Source: Streptomyces sp. NBC_00234
Lineage (GTDB): Bacteria; Actinomycetota; Actinomycetes; Streptomycetales; Streptomycetaceae
NCBI RefSeq assembly: GCF_036195325.1
Contig: NZ_CP108101.1
Coordinates: 930,001 to 994,000, forward strand
Length of the DNA: 64,000 nt
Reading direction: 5' to 3'
Shown here: positions 43,568 to 52,375 of the stretch, piece by piece
How the letters are laid out: every line of letters starts with the position of its first letter
How positions within the stretch are numbered: the stretch's first letter is position 1
Translations under genes and position numbers: made by a program
Notes under the pieces: generated by a model
Seen by the model: the letters and a program-made list of their open reading frames with translations, nothing else
Database searches by the model: none
Told to the model about the DNA's origin: nothing

Positions 43568-43649
43568 ACCCGGCCGATGTGGAGATGTGAGGGATATCCC
43601 CGTCGCACAATGTGTCGGATTGTCGGATCGGGGTCGTAGCCTTGTACGT

Positions 43650-43829
43650 ATGCCCACCACTCCGACCTCGTCCGACTCCGTGCGTTCCGCCTCCGCCGTC
43701 AACGAAGCAATTCGCGACCTGTGGCAGCGCTCGGGCGGATACCTGACCCCGGACGACGAGGCGGAGTACCAGCGACTGCTGGTGGAGTGGGCAGCGGCTG
43801 CGGGCACGGTCGTGCGGTCCGCCGCCTGA
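43650..43829 (+). CDS. small conserved Streptomyces protein, unknown function
   Basis: 59 residues: a Ser/Thr-rich start, then AVNEAIRDLWQRSGGYLTPD and DEAEYQRLLVEWAAAAGTVV, a compact helical protein. ATG 43650 is preceded by TAGCCT at seven bases, allowing a leaderless transcript; no ribosome-binding site is seen. Function unknown. Confidence 0.7.
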   Translation: MPTTPTSSDSVRSASAVNEAIRDLWQRSGGYLTPDDEAEYQRLLVEWAAAAGTVVRSAA

Positions 43830-43877
43830 CGGACGAAACGTTCCGCTTCGCGGGACGCGCTGTGCGATGCTGCTGGG

Positions 43878-44375
43878 ATGATCGACCGGCCCACCGTGCT
43901 CATACACCGCCTGGCAGGCCGGGACCTCTCCCCCGCCGACGGGCTCTCCGCGCTGCTGACCGCGTACCACTTGCGTACCGAGGCCGAGAAGGGCCTCACC
44001 GTCGACCGTGCGGACGCGCTGCCCGCGCGCTATCGCGCGGAGATCCTGTCGCCGCAGAGCGCCTTCGCCGACGACGTCGTGGTGATCGCCAGAAGCGAGG
44101 GCGCGCCAGTGGGCTGCCTGGTGGTGACCGCCCCGGTCGACGGGCGGACGGAGATCAAACGGCTGTGGGTGGATCCTGCGATGCGGGGCGCCGGCATCGC
44201 GTCCTCGCTGGTCGGGTGCGCGCTGGATCACGCGGCACAGATCGGCGCGGGTCCGGTGGCGCTCTCCGTGTGGAGCTGGCGTACGGGAGCCATCGCGCTC
44301 TACGAGCGGCTCGGCTTCACCACGGTCGACTCGTGGGACGCCCGCGACGGGCTGGTCTGCATGGAACACGCCTGA
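43878..44375 (+). CDS. GNAT family N-acetyltransferase
   Basis: 165 residues: GNAT core with VVIARSEGAPVGCLVVTAPV, EIKRLWVDPAMRGAGIASSL (acetyl-CoA loop), PVALSVWSWRTGAIALYERL and GFTTVDSWD. Acceptor unknown. Separate from but similar in size to the GNAT at 40451-41008; the two are not close copies. Confidence 0.9.
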   Translation: MIDRPTVLIHRLAGRDLSPADGLSALLTAYHLRTEAEKGLTVDRADALPARYRAEILSPQSAFADDVVVIARSEGAPVGCLVVTAPVDGRTEIKRLWVDPAMRGAGIASSLVGCALDHAAQIGAGPVALSVWSWRTGAIALYERLGFTTVDSWDARDGLVCMEHA

Positions 44376-44415
44376 ATCCGGCGATCCCCCGCATCGCCGG
44401 AGCCGGACGGACACC

Positions 44416-44449
44416 GCGTCGGCCGGCCCCCGGAGGGTCCGGCCGACGC
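44416..44449. terminator. bidirectional hairpin
   Basis: GCGTCGGCCGG and CCGGCCGACGC pair perfectly around a 12-nt loop, between the convergent GNAT and LVIVD-protein genes. Confidence 0.85.
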
Positions 44450-44554
44450 AGGGATACGGCGTGTCCCCGTGGTGCTCATCAGGTGATGAGGCACTCCGCC
44501 GGGCGATGCACGGCCCGACGGGTCACCTCACGTACGCGTCCGGAACGACAGACC

Positions 44555-46045
44555 CTAGCGGTCGAAGTAGTCCGGCTGCGTCTGGACGTTGAGCTCGTCC
44601 AACCGCACCCTCTTCGCCGGGTCGGTCCGCCGGTCGTCGAGCTTCAGCACGTCGAAGCCCTTGGCGATGTCGTTGCTGTAGATGTGGCCGTTGTAGTAGT
44701 ACGCGGACCACGGACCGGCGGTGGTGACCCGGTCCAGGGTGACGGGACCGCGCTCGAAGAACGCGATCTCCTTCGGCTCGGCGGAGTTGGTGAAGTCCCA
44801 CACCGAGACGCCGCCCTGGTACCACGCCTGGACCATCAGGTCGCGGCCCTTGACCGGGATGATCGAACCGTTGTGGGCGACGCAGACCTCGGCGTCGGCC
44901 TGGTGGCGATCGATCTTGAAGTAGCTGCGGAAGACCAGCTTGCGGTGGTCGCCGCGGCCGACGATGTCGTAGATGCCGTCGGCGCCACGGTTCGGGCCGA
45001 TCGCCTCGTTGCAGGTCGCCGCGCCGCCGCCACCGAGCTCGTCGGTGAAGACGACCTTGTTGGCACCCTGGTTGAAGGTCGCCGAGTGCCAGAACGCGAA
45101 GTTCACGTTGTCCTGAACACGGTCGATGATCTTCGGGTTCTCCGGGTCCTCGATCGAGAACAGGAGGCCGTCACCCATGCAGGCGCCGGCAGCCAGGTCC
45201 TTCGAAGGCAGCACGGTGATGTCGTGGCAGCCGGTCGTCTTGGAGACGCCCGGGTTGGTCGGCGCGCCCGGGTTCCCGCCGTCCGCGAAGAGCACCGGGA
45301 AGTTCACGATCCGGGCTTCCTCGGGGGCGCTGCGCGGCACCTTGATGACGGAGATTCCGTCATGCGGCGGCTGGCAGTCGGGGAACGTCTCGTTCGGCGA
45401 GTACGAGGAAACGTAGATGTACACGTTCGAACGCTTGGGAACCAGCGTGTGGGTGTGCGAACCGCACGCGGTCTCGACAGCGGCGACGTACTTCGGGTTG
45501 GTCTTGTCGCTGATGTCGAAGATCTTCATGCCCTCCCAGGAGGACTTCTCCGTGGCGGGCTGAGAGGTGCTCGCACACGAGTTGTCGCTGCGCGAGGAGT
45601 CGGTGGAGAGGAAGAGCAGGTCGCCGGAGACCGTGATGTCGTTCTGCGATCCGGGACAGAGCACCTGCGCGACGGTCTTCGGGGACGACGGCCTGCTGAT
45701 GTCGTAGATCACGAAGCCGTCGTAGTTGCCGGAGAAGGCGTACTTCCCCTGGAACGCCAGGTCCGAGTTGGTGCCCTTGAGGGCGTCCTTCGGAACGTTG
45801 GCGAGGTGCTTGATGTTCGGGCTGTGGACGATCTCGTCCACGCCGGGTATCTCGCCGCTCTGGATCGCGGCCGTGGCTTCGGCCTCCTGGCCGGCGGAGA
45901 TGCCCTTGCGGGTGGTGGGGGCATCACCGGGATCGGGCGTCGCGACGGCGGTTCCGGCGGTCAGCAGAGTGGCGAAGAGCCCGGCCGCGGCTGCTGCCAC
46001 ACCCAGACGTCTGCGCCGCACGCGGGTGGTGTGCAACGAGGTCAC
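44555..46045 (-). CDS. secreted LVIVD-repeat protein
   Basis: 496 residues. The Arg-rich Sec signal peptide (RVRRRRLGVAAAAAGLFATL ... AVAT) starts near residue 8. The body is a beta-propeller of LVIVD-type repeats: GNYDGFVIYDISRPSSPKTV, LFLSTDSSRSD, GMKIFDISDKTNPKYVAAVE, ISVIKVPRSAPEE, LLFSIEDPENPKII, GGVSVWDFTNSAEPKEI. Paired His residues (GSHTHTLV, FAFWHSATF) may bind a metal. The role is unknown; it is divergent from a DUF305 lipoprotein gene, a neighbour pairing seen in actinobacteria. Confidence 0.88.
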   Translation of the reverse strand: MTSLHTTRVRRRRLGVAAAAAGLFATLLTAGTAVATPDPGDAPTTRKGISAGQEAEATAAIQSGEIPGVDEIVHSPNIKHLANVPKDALKGTNSDLAFQGKYAFSGNYDGFVIYDISRPSSPKTVAQVLCPGSQNDITVSGDLLFLSTDSSRSDNSCASTSQPATEKSSWEGMKIFDISDKTNPKYVAAVETACGSHTHTLVPKRSNVYIYVSSYSPNETFPDCQPPHDGISVIKVPRSAPEEARIVNFPVLFADGGNPGAPTNPGVSKTTGCHDITVLPSKDLAAGACMGDGLLFSIEDPENPKIIDRVQDNVNFAFWHSATFNQGANKVVFTDELGGGGAATCNEAIGPNRGADGIYDIVGRGDHRKLVFRSYFKIDRHQADAEVCVAHNGSIIPVKGRDLMVQAWYQGGVSVWDFTNSAEPKEIAFFERGPVTLDRVTTAGPWSAYYYNGHIYSNDIAKGFDVLKLDDRRTDPAKRVRLDELNVQTQPDYFDR

Positions 46046-46062
46046 TGTGTCCTCCCTAGTAT

Positions 46063-46080
46063 CCGTTCATAGTTGAACGG
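46063..46080. promoter_or_regulatory. inverted repeat between LVIVD and DUF305 genes
   Basis: CCGTTCA-tagt-TGAACGG is a perfect 7-bp inverted repeat located 18-35 bases upstream of the LVIVD gene start, followed by a related half site GTTCACGG. The rest of the divergent gap (46046-46222) has a locally AT-rich patch with AATAAAAGTTTTTGATC, suitable for a promoter. Confidence 0.5.
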
Positions 46081-46222
46081 GTTCACGGACCCCGGCAGTA
46101 TCGTCCCTTCCATGTGCACATCAACAGATGGCAACAGAGACGTAATAAAAGTTTTTGATCACTGCCCTGTGGAAGCGTGTTAGGACGGTGTGCAACACAC
46201 CCATGTGGCACAGGAGGTCGCC

Positions 46223-46891
46223 GTGTTGATCCGCCGTCAGACCCGACGCATGCGCGGAGCCGCTCTCGCGACAGCGGTCGCAGCTGCCCTTCTCACCCTC
46301 GGCGCCTGCGACTCGGGGAGCGGGGACAAGGACGCGAACGCCAAGGCGGACAAGGGCCCTTCGGTGGTGGCGCCCGGAAAACCGGGCGAGCCCGCCCGGC
46401 GCCTCTCCGCCGACGAGGCCCGGAAGGAAGTCGGGGTTCCGGCCCCCAACTCCGCGGACTTCCGCTACGCGCAGATGATGATCGAGCACCACGCGCAGGC
46501 TCTGGTGATGACGGATCTCGTCGCCGACCGCGCGGGCTCCTCGACGGTCGAACGCTTCGCGGATCGCATCGCATCAGGTCAGAAGCCTGAAATCGCCGCG
46601 ATGGAAGGTTGGCTGAAAAAGAACGGTGGGGACAAGCGCAAGCCGACCCACGACCACTCCACGATGCCGGGCATGGCGACGGAGGCGCAGCTGAAGGAAC
46701 TGCGTGCCGCACGCGGCAAGACCTTCGACGAGCTCTTCCTCAAGATGATGATCACCCACCACCAGGGAGCGATCACCATGGCGACGGAGGCCCTCTCCGA
46801 GGGCAACGACGTGCCGATCGAGGAGATGGCGACGGATGTCGTCGCCCAGCAGACGGTGGAGATCGACCGGATGCGCTCCCTGCTGAAGTGA
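46223..46891 (+). CDS. DUF305 domain lipoprotein
   Basis: 222 residues from GTG 46223 with a near-perfect AGGAGGTCGCC. The signal peptide ends in the lipobox LGAC. Two DUF305 ferritin-like helix signatures are present: YAQMMIEHHAQALVMTDLV and FLKMMITHHQGAITMATEAL, both with the His pair. The linker is Lys/His-rich (KPTHDHSTMPGM) and may bind metal such as copper. Acts at the cell surface; function of DUF305 is unproven, though metal handling is suspected. Confidence 0.92.
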   Translation: MLIRRQTRRMRGAALATAVAAALLTLGACDSGSGDKDANAKADKGPSVVAPGKPGEPARRLSADEARKEVGVPAPNSADFRYAQMMIEHHAQALVMTDLVADRAGSSTVERFADRIASGQKPEIAAMEGWLKKNGGDKRKPTHDHSTMPGMATEAQLKELRAARGKTFDELFLKMMITHHQGAITMATEALSEGNDVPIEEMATDVVAQQTVEIDRMRSLLK

Positions 46892-46984
46892 CGGCCGCGG
46901 CGGCCGGAGAAGCCGGGCCCGCGACCCTCCCTCGATCCGTGCGGCGGTGCGATGCTGGAAGCAGCCCGCGGGAAGAGGTGCGCC

Positions 46985-48364
46985 GTGCTCCGTGTCGCCG
47001 TCATCGGTTCGGGCCCCAGTGGGGTCTACACCGCCCAGGCCCTGACCCAGCAGACCCTGGTGCCGGACGTGCGGGTGCACGTCCTGGACCGGCTGCCGAC
47101 GCCGTACGGGCTGGTGCGCTACGGCGTCGCACCCGACCACGAGAAGATCAAGTCCCTCCAGAACAGCCTCCGGGCCGTTCTGGAGGACGAACGGATCACC
47201 TTCGTCGGCCATGTCGAGGTGGGCGGGGAGACGGGGCTCTCACCCGACCGGCTCAATGAGCTCTACCACGCGGTCGTCTACTGCGTGGGGGCGGCGACCG
47301 ACCGCGGCCTGTCGGTGCCCGGCGAGGATCTGCCCGGCAGCTTCTCCGCCACGCAGTTCGTCTCCTGGTACAGCGCGCACCCGGATGCGGTCGTCGACGG
47401 TTTCGCGCTCCGGGCCCGCTCCGCCGTGGTGATCGGGGTGGGCAACGTGGCGGTCGACGTGGCGCGGATCCTGGCGCGCGGCGCGGACGAGCTCAGATCC
47501 ACCGACGTGCCACCCGCCGCGCTGAGCGCGCTCGCGGGCAGTCTCGTGCGCGATGTGCACATCGCGGGCAGGCGCGGCCCCTCGCAGGCCCGGTTCACCA
47601 CCAAGGAGCTGCGGGAACTCGGCGCGCTGCCGCGGGCCCGGATGCTCGTGGACGCCGCGGAGCTCGCCCGCGACCCGGCGTACAGGGCACCCGCGGGCGG
47701 CCCGGACACGCCACCGCTGCCCGCCGTGGTGCGGCGCAATCTCGAAGTCCTCCGCGGCTGGGCCACGGAGCCGCCGTCCGCCACGGCCGAGCGGCTCCGC
47801 CGCATCCATCTCCGGTTCTTCCTGCGGCCGGTGGAGCTGCTGGAACGCGCGGGGCGGGTCGCGGGCGTGCGGTTCGCGCACACGATGCCGGACGGCGCGG
47901 GCGGCGTACGGGACACGGGTACGTACGAGGACGTCGAGGCCGGGCTCGTCCTGCGGGCCGTCGGCTACCGGGGGCTGCCGCTGCCCGGCCTGCCCTTCGA
48001 CAGCGCGCGCGGAACCGTGCCCCATCTGGCGGGGCGGGTCCTCAGGAACGGGGCGCCCTCACCCGGTGAGTACGTCGCGGGGTGGATCAAGCGGGGGCCG
48101 ACCGGCGTGATCGGCTCGAACCGTTCGTGCGCCAAGGAGACCGTCGCCTCACTGATCGAGGACGCTCCCCTCCTGCTGCGGCGGTCCGTCGCGGCCGATC
48201 CGCTCAACACCCTGCGGAGCTGGGGGCTGCGGCCCGTCGAATGGGACGGCTGGCTGGCGATCGAGCGCGCCGAGGCGGCACTCGGGCGCTCGCTCGGCCG
48301 CGGGCAGGTGAAGATCCCGGACTGGGCCGGTCTGCTCGACGCGGCGCGGGGCGACGCGGACTGA
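46985..48364 (+). CDS. ferredoxin-NADP reductase, FprA type
   Basis: 459 residues. FAD-binding start LRVAVIGSGPSGVYTAQALT; LPTPYGLVRYGVAPDHEKIK is the hallmark of adrenodoxin-reductase-like FprA proteins; the NADP site reads VVIGVGNVAVDVARILARGA and the interdomain segment VAGWIKRGPTGVIGSNRSCA is conserved. GTG 46985 is chosen because the FAD strand begins at once. Transfers electrons between NADPH and ferredoxin, probably for cytochrome P450 systems. Confidence 0.94.
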   Translation: MLRVAVIGSGPSGVYTAQALTQQTLVPDVRVHVLDRLPTPYGLVRYGVAPDHEKIKSLQNSLRAVLEDERITFVGHVEVGGETGLSPDRLNELYHAVVYCVGAATDRGLSVPGEDLPGSFSATQFVSWYSAHPDAVVDGFALRARSAVVIGVGNVAVDVARILARGADELRSTDVPPAALSALAGSLVRDVHIAGRRGPSQARFTTKELRELGALPRARMLVDAAELARDPAYRAPAGGPDTPPLPAVVRRNLEVLRGWATEPPSATAERLRRIHLRFFLRPVELLERAGRVAGVRFAHTMPDGAGGVRDTGTYEDVEAGLVLRAVGYRGLPLPGLPFDSARGTVPHLAGRVLRNGAPSPGEYVAGWIKRGPTGVIGSNRSCAKETVASLIEDAPLLLRRSVAADPLNTLRSWGLRPVEWDGWLAIERAEAALGRSLGRGQVKIPDWAGLLDAARGDAD

Positions 48365-48402
48365 TCCGGGACGACGGGGGTGCGGGCCGCCGGACGCGTG
48401 GG

Positions 48403-48792
48403 TCAGCCCGGAAGTACGGCGCCGAGGCGTTCCGCCTGCCGGTCCGCGGCGGCGAGCACGGTGGCGAGGAGTCCCGGGAAGAGTGCGTCCAGGTCCTCCG
48501 TGCGCAAGCTGCTCACCTTGGCGGTGCCCCGGTAGGTCTGGTGGATGACCCCGCTCTCGCGCAGGACCCGGAAGTGGTGCGTGGTGGTGGACTTGGACAC
48601 CGGAAGGTCGAACGTGGAGCAGGCCAACTGATCCTCCGTACCCGCCAGTTGCCGGACGATGCGCAGCCGGACGGGGTCGGCGAGGGCGTGCAGGACGCCC
48701 TCGACACGGATCTCGTCACGGGCGGGATGGGCCAGTGCGCGGGAGCCGGCCGCGGTCTCGGGGTCTGCGGTGGTGGCGCTTGCGGGGGTCAC
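48403..48792 (-). CDS. ArsR family helix-turn-helix repressor
   Basis: 129 residues from GTG 48792 (GGAG six bases before it). The winged helix shows GVLHALADPVRLRIVRQLAG, then the recognition helix SKSTTTHHFRVLRESGVIHQ. No metal-binding Cys pairs are visible, so it is a non-metal or redox-type ArsR protein. An ATG at 48822 would add ten residues but lies in the operator box and lacks a ribosome-binding site. It probably represses itself and the old-yellow-enzyme gene at 49687-50796, whose promoter carries the same boxes. Confidence 0.88.
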   Translation of the reverse strand: MTPASATTADPETAAGSRALAHPARDEIRVEGVLHALADPVRLRIVRQLAGTEDQLACSTFDLPVSKSTTTHHFRVLRESGVIHQTYRGTAKVSSLRTEDLDALFPGLLATVLAAADRQAERLGAVLPG

Positions 48793-48821
48793 GGTGGCTC
48801 CACTTCGTCCAGGGAACTCCA

Positions 48822-48842
48822 TTGTACGAGAGTCGTCGTAGT
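48822..48842. promoter_or_regulatory. operator-like boxes upstream of the ArsR gene
   Basis: TTGTACGAG immediately joined to AGTCGTCGTAGT. Both words recur in the old-yellow-enzyme promoter (TTGTACGAG at 50858; ACTACGACGA, the complement direction, at 50877). Located about 30-50 bases before the GTG start, consistent with autoregulation. Confidence 0.55.
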
Positions 48843-48898
48843 TCCGGGACAGGGAGGCGCCGGGGCGGTTGCGCCGCCCAAGAGCCGCGCCGCACCGG

Positions 48899-49636
48899 TC
48901 ACTTCCGTGTCGCCACGACCAGCCGGGCACGGGGGCTGCCGTCCGGACGGGTGCCGAGGTCGGTCAGCGGCACCAGCCGCACGGTGAATCCCGCACCGAC
49001 CAGATCGTCGAGGACATCGGGGAGCGGAAAGGTCCGGTAGTACATGACGAAGGTCGGCCGCCACAACGCGTTGCGCACCCGCATCGCCAGGTCGAAGCCC
49101 AAGAGCGTCCAGTACGTCTTCGAGCCCACCGCGGGCGGCGCTCCGATCGGAAAGACGAACCGGCCGCCGGGCCGCAGCGAGGCGTACACCTGCGCGAAGA
49201 GGGCAGGCCGCTCCTTCGGCAGGAAGTGCCCGAACGCTCCGAGGCTGAGGGCCACGTCGAAGGCGGGCGCGAACGGCAGGGCCAGCGCGTCCGCCCGCAC
49301 CCAGTCGACCGCCGGACCGGTGCCGGACCTGTCCTCGCGGGCCAGGGCGGACCGGCCGGCGGCCAGCATGCCCGCACTGAAATCGACACCGGTGACCCGC
49401 TCACCGCACACCCGGCGCAGCACGCTCACCCCCGCCCCGGTGCCGCAGCAGACATCGAGTCCCGTGCCGAACGGCCCGAGCGGCCGGAGCTCACGGGTGA
49501 CCGCGTCGAGCACGCGGTCCGGGGTCCGGTAGGGGGTCAGGTCGAACTTCGGGGCGAGCAGGTCGTATCCGCGCTCGATGGAGGAGAGCGCCTGGACGGC
49601 CAGTTCGCGGAGCGTGGGGCCCTCTGGAGTGAACAT
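48899..49636 (-). CDS. class I SAM-dependent methyltransferase
   Basis: 245 residues. SAM-binding motif I GTGLDVCCGTGAGVSVLRRV, the acidic motif II VTGVDFSAGML, DWVRADALALPF and the conserved SLGAFGHF / ASLRPGGRFVFPIG. Similar to UbiE/MenG-like methyltransferases by layout, but substrate unknown. Between the ArsR and OYE genes on the same strand. Confidence 0.88.
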   Translation of the reverse strand: MFTPEGPTLRELAVQALSSIERGYDLLAPKFDLTPYRTPDRVLDAVTRELRPLGPFGTGLDVCCGTGAGVSVLRRVCGERVTGVDFSAGMLAAGRSALAREDRSGTGPAVDWVRADALALPFAPAFDVALSLGAFGHFLPKERPALFAQVYASLRPGGRFVFPIGAPPAVGSKTYWTLLGFDLAMRVRNALWRPTFVMYYRTFPLPDVLDDLVGAGFTVRLVPLTDLGTRPDGSPRARLVVATRK

Positions 49637-49686
49637 CGCGGGTCAGCGTACCCAGCACGGGCCCCGGAGCGGGGCGGGACGCGGCG

Positions 49687-50796
49687 TCAGACGGCCCAGC
49701 CGTACTGCTCGGGCACGTGCACCGCTCCACTGCCCAGTTCGCGCGCGGCGTTGCGGGCGAAGTAGGGGTCCCGCAGCAGTTCCCTGCCGAGCAGCACGGC
49801 ATCCGCCCGGTTGTCGGCGAGGATCTTGTCGGCCTGGACGGGGTCGGTGATCAGACCGACCGCGGCCACGGGGAGACCCGCCTCGGCGCGGACGCGCTCG
49901 GCGAACGGCACCTGGTAGCCGGGGCCGACGGGGATGCTCGCCCGGGGCGCGAGCCCGCCGGTCGAGACGTCGAGCAGGTCGACTCCGTGCGCCCGCAGCT
50001 CGCGCGCGAAGCGGACCGTGTCGTCGCCCGTCCAGCCTTCCCGCTCGTCGTCGGCGTTCTCGGTGAGCCAGTCGGTGGCGGAGATCCGGAAGAACAGCGG
50101 AAGTTCCTCGGGCCACACCGCGCGCACCGCGTCGACGACCTCCAGCGCGAAGCGGGTGCGGTTCTCGAACGAGCCTCCGTAGGCGTCGGTGCGGTGGTTG
50201 CTGTGCGGGGAGAGGAACTCGCCGATCAGATATCCGTGCGCGCCGTGCACCTCGGCGACCTGGAAGCCGGCCGCCAGCGCCCGGCGGGCGGCGTCCGCGA
50301 ACTGCGCGACGATGTCGTCGATCTCCTCCGCGGTCAGCTCATGCGGAGCCGGGCGGTCGTCGTCGTACGCCACGGGGCTGGGGGCGACGGGACGCCAGCC
50401 CTCGCTGTCCGGTGCACCGGCGTCGATCGGGCCGCCGCCGCGCCAGGGGCGTTCCGTCGATCCCTTCCGGCCGGCGTGGGCGAGCTGGATCCCCGGGATG
50501 GTTCCCTGGCCGACGAGGAAGTCGGTGATCCGGCGGAACGCCTCCACCTGCGTGTCGTTCCAGAGGCCCAGGTCCGCGGGGCTGATCCGGCCCTCCGGGC
50601 TGACCGCCGTGGCCTCGACCAGGATGAGGCCGGTGCCGCCCGCGGCGCGCGCCCCGTAGTGCGCGAAGTGCCAGTCGTTGGCGACGCCCGCGTTCGGCCC
50701 GAAGACCTCGGCACTGTACTGGCACATGGGTGCCATCCAGATGCGGTTGGGAATGGTCAGCGATCGCAGGACGTAGGGCTCGAAAAGGGCGCTCAC
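49687..50796 (-). CDS. NADH:flavin oxidoreductase / old yellow enzyme (YqjM type)
   Basis: 369 residues. FMN barrel opening FEPYVLRSLTIPNRIWMAPM (the Cys of MCQYS is the thermophilic-like class marker), HAGRKGSTERPW, the His pair in VHGAHGYLIGEFLSPHSNHR, YGGSFENRTRFALEV and the phosphate site AVGLITDPVQADKILA. Reduces enone or nitro compounds, often part of a stress response to electrophiles. GTG 50796 is chosen (GGAG upstream). Likely regulated by the nearby ArsR protein through the nested palindrome in its promoter. Confidence 0.94.
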   Translation of the reverse strand: MSALFEPYVLRSLTIPNRIWMAPMCQYSAEVFGPNAGVANDWHFAHYGARAAGGTGLILVEATAVSPEGRISPADLGLWNDTQVEAFRRITDFLVGQGTIPGIQLAHAGRKGSTERPWRGGGPIDAGAPDSEGWRPVAPSPVAYDDDRPAPHELTAEEIDDIVAQFADAARRALAAGFQVAEVHGAHGYLIGEFLSPHSNHRTDAYGGSFENRTRFALEVVDAVRAVWPEELPLFFRISATDWLTENADDEREGWTGDDTVRFARELRAHGVDLLDVSTGGLAPRASIPVGPGYQVPFAERVRAEAGLPVAAVGLITDPVQADKILADNRADAVLLGRELLRDPYFARNAARELGSGAVHVPEQYGWAV

Positions 50797-50857
50797 GAAG
50801 GACTCCGTTTCACCTGATGCGACGGGCACGGCAGACGCGGCGGACCAGCACCGCGCC

Positions 50858-50913
50858 TTGTACGAGAAACACCGTACTACGACGATCGTCGAATTACGAA
50901 GCCTCTCGTACAA
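50858..50913. promoter_or_regulatory. 56-bp nested palindromic operator of the OYE gene
   Basis: All arms share one centre at 50885.5: outer TTGTACGAG/CTCGTACAA (9 bp), middle CGTA/TACG, inner CGACGATCGTCG (12 bp palindrome). It lies 60-120 bases upstream of the OYE start. The outer and inner words also occur before the ArsR gene, pointing to ArsR control with cooperative or multi-dimer binding. Confidence 0.75.
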
Positions 50914-50944
50914 CCAGGACCCGCGCCCTCCCGGCGCAGCCCGC

Positions 50945-51337
50945 TCAGGCTTCGGCCGGCGGGCGGTACCGCAGCGTGATGTCGGCGTCGGCTGCGTACG
51001 CCTGGGTCCAGCTGCGCCCGGCGCCCGACTTCCAGGTCACCTGGGAGGTGGCCCCGTCGTTCCTGACGCTCTCCACCGTCATGGCCCGGTCCCCGTCGCG
51101 CACGTCCCCCCGGCGCAGCTCGTGCGCCTTGACGGTGACGGGCTCCGCCGACGGTGCCCGCTCCGCCTCCTCGGCGGCCCGGACGAGCGCGGCGGCGAGC
51201 TCCCTCGCCACCCCCGGCGCGCAGGACCAGGAGAGCCCCTCCGGGAGCGCGGCGAACCGGATGCCCACCCGGGCCGCGTCCGGGGCCACCTCGACGGGCA
51301 CAGGGCGCCCCTGGGCGTCCTCGATCTCGATACTCAT
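50945..51337 (-). CDS. conserved hypothetical protein
   Basis: 130 residues: SIEIEDAQGRPVPVEVAPDA, ALPEGLSWSCAPGVARELAA, then VTVKAHELRRGDVRDGDRAM, TVESVRNDGATSQVTWKSGA and TLRYRPPAEA. Cytoplasmic, all-beta-looking C-terminal half. No domain recognised. ATG 51337 with a GC-rich leader; single-gene unit upstream of OYE's regulatory region. Confidence 0.65.
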   Translation of the reverse strand: MSIEIEDAQGRPVPVEVAPDAARVGIRFAALPEGLSWSCAPGVARELAAALVRAAEEAERAPSAEPVTVKAHELRRGDVRDGDRAMTVESVRNDGATSQVTWKSGAGRSWTQAYAADADITLRYRPPAEA

Positions 51338-51426
51338 GGCTGTCGCCTCCTCGTCCCGCGCACGACCTTAGCCGTGACCTGCGGGAACCCTGACGGGGCG
51401 GACTCCCGTGCGCACCGCCTCGGCCG

Positions 51427-52143
51427 TCAGCCCGCGTAGACGTCCAGGCGGCCGCACATCCCGAAGCGTCCGAGGGCGAAGGGCTGTTCCGCGTGGACGG
51501 AGGCGTCGGCGAGATGGCCGGGGTCGGCGACCGCGAGGGCGTCGAGCTGGGTACGGGTCGCCTCCGCCGCGGCAGCCGCACCCCGCAGCCAGCGTTCGCG
51601 CCAGTCGTCCGTCCGGGGGCGGACGAGGGCAGCCGCGGCCCGGTGGAAAGCGGCCAGGGGCCCTGGGTCGCCCGCTTCGGCGGCGTCACGGAGGGCGAGG
51701 AAGCCCTCCACGGCGAGGTCGCGGCGGGCGCGCGCCGCCTTCTCCTGCTCGGCCTCGGTGCCGTCCACCGGTAGGTCCACGACCTCCCGGTAGACGGCGG
51801 GACCGGCCAGGAAGCGGGGCGGGAGGGTGAGCACGGCGTCCCCGGCCTCCGGCAGACCGCTGTTCTGCATGAGGACGACGATGCGCAGGCCGTCCTCGTT
51901 GACCAGGCGGTGGATGGTGCCGGGCGTGAACCACACGAGGGCTCCGGGAGAGAGCGGTGTCTGCCGGAACCCGGTCGCGGTGAGCGTCTGCACGGACCCC
52001 CTTCCGCCGACGACGACGTACCCCTCGGAGCAGGTCAGATGGAGGTGCGGGGTACCGCCGCGCAGACCGTCCGCGGCGGGCCAGTCGTAGACCCGCAGAT
52101 GGGAGACGGCCACCGCACCCGGCAGCCCTTCGAAAGTCACCAC
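51427..52143 (-). CDS. cupin domain protein
   Basis: 238 residues. The cupin core gives the metal motif GTPHLHLTCSEGYVVVGGRG and the second motif LVWFTPGTIHRLVNEDGL, keeping most metal-ligand residues. The C-terminal half is a helical domain (VEGFLALRDAAEAGDPGPLA). Probably a sugar- or small-molecule-binding or isomerising protein; specific role unknown. GTG pair at 52143/52140 gives two adjacent starts. Confidence 0.85.
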   Translation of the reverse strand: MVTFEGLPGAVAVSHLRVYDWPAADGLRGGTPHLHLTCSEGYVVVGGRGSVQTLTATGFRQTPLSPGALVWFTPGTIHRLVNEDGLRIVVLMQNSGLPEAGDAVLTLPPRFLAGPAVYREVVDLPVDGTEAEQEKAARARRDLAVEGFLALRDAAEAGDPGPLAAFHRAAAALVRPRTDDWRERWLRGAAAAAEATRTQLDALAVADPGHLADASVHAEQPFALGRFGMCGRLDVYAG

Positions 52144-52375
52144 AGGAGCTCCTCGGTGTCGACGCCCGGCTCGGTAAGCGCTTTCTGACGGCGCACGCTA
52201 GGCCGCGCCGGGAACAGGGTCAAGAGGGCCTGCCGGGACCCGGGGCCGCACTCGGCTGCGGAACCGTGCCATCGCCGCTCCGACCTGCGGGAACGGCTTC
52301 TCTGCGCGCCACTGTCAGTGGCCGGGTGCAGACTGGCCCGTATCCGACTCAACGGCGTTTCGGGAGGTCTCTGTC

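Noticed and set aside
41594..43999. 801-codon minus-strand frame
   Set aside because: Opposite the M56 and PAP2 genes, whose catalytic motifs are intact; composition is that of an antisense shadow.
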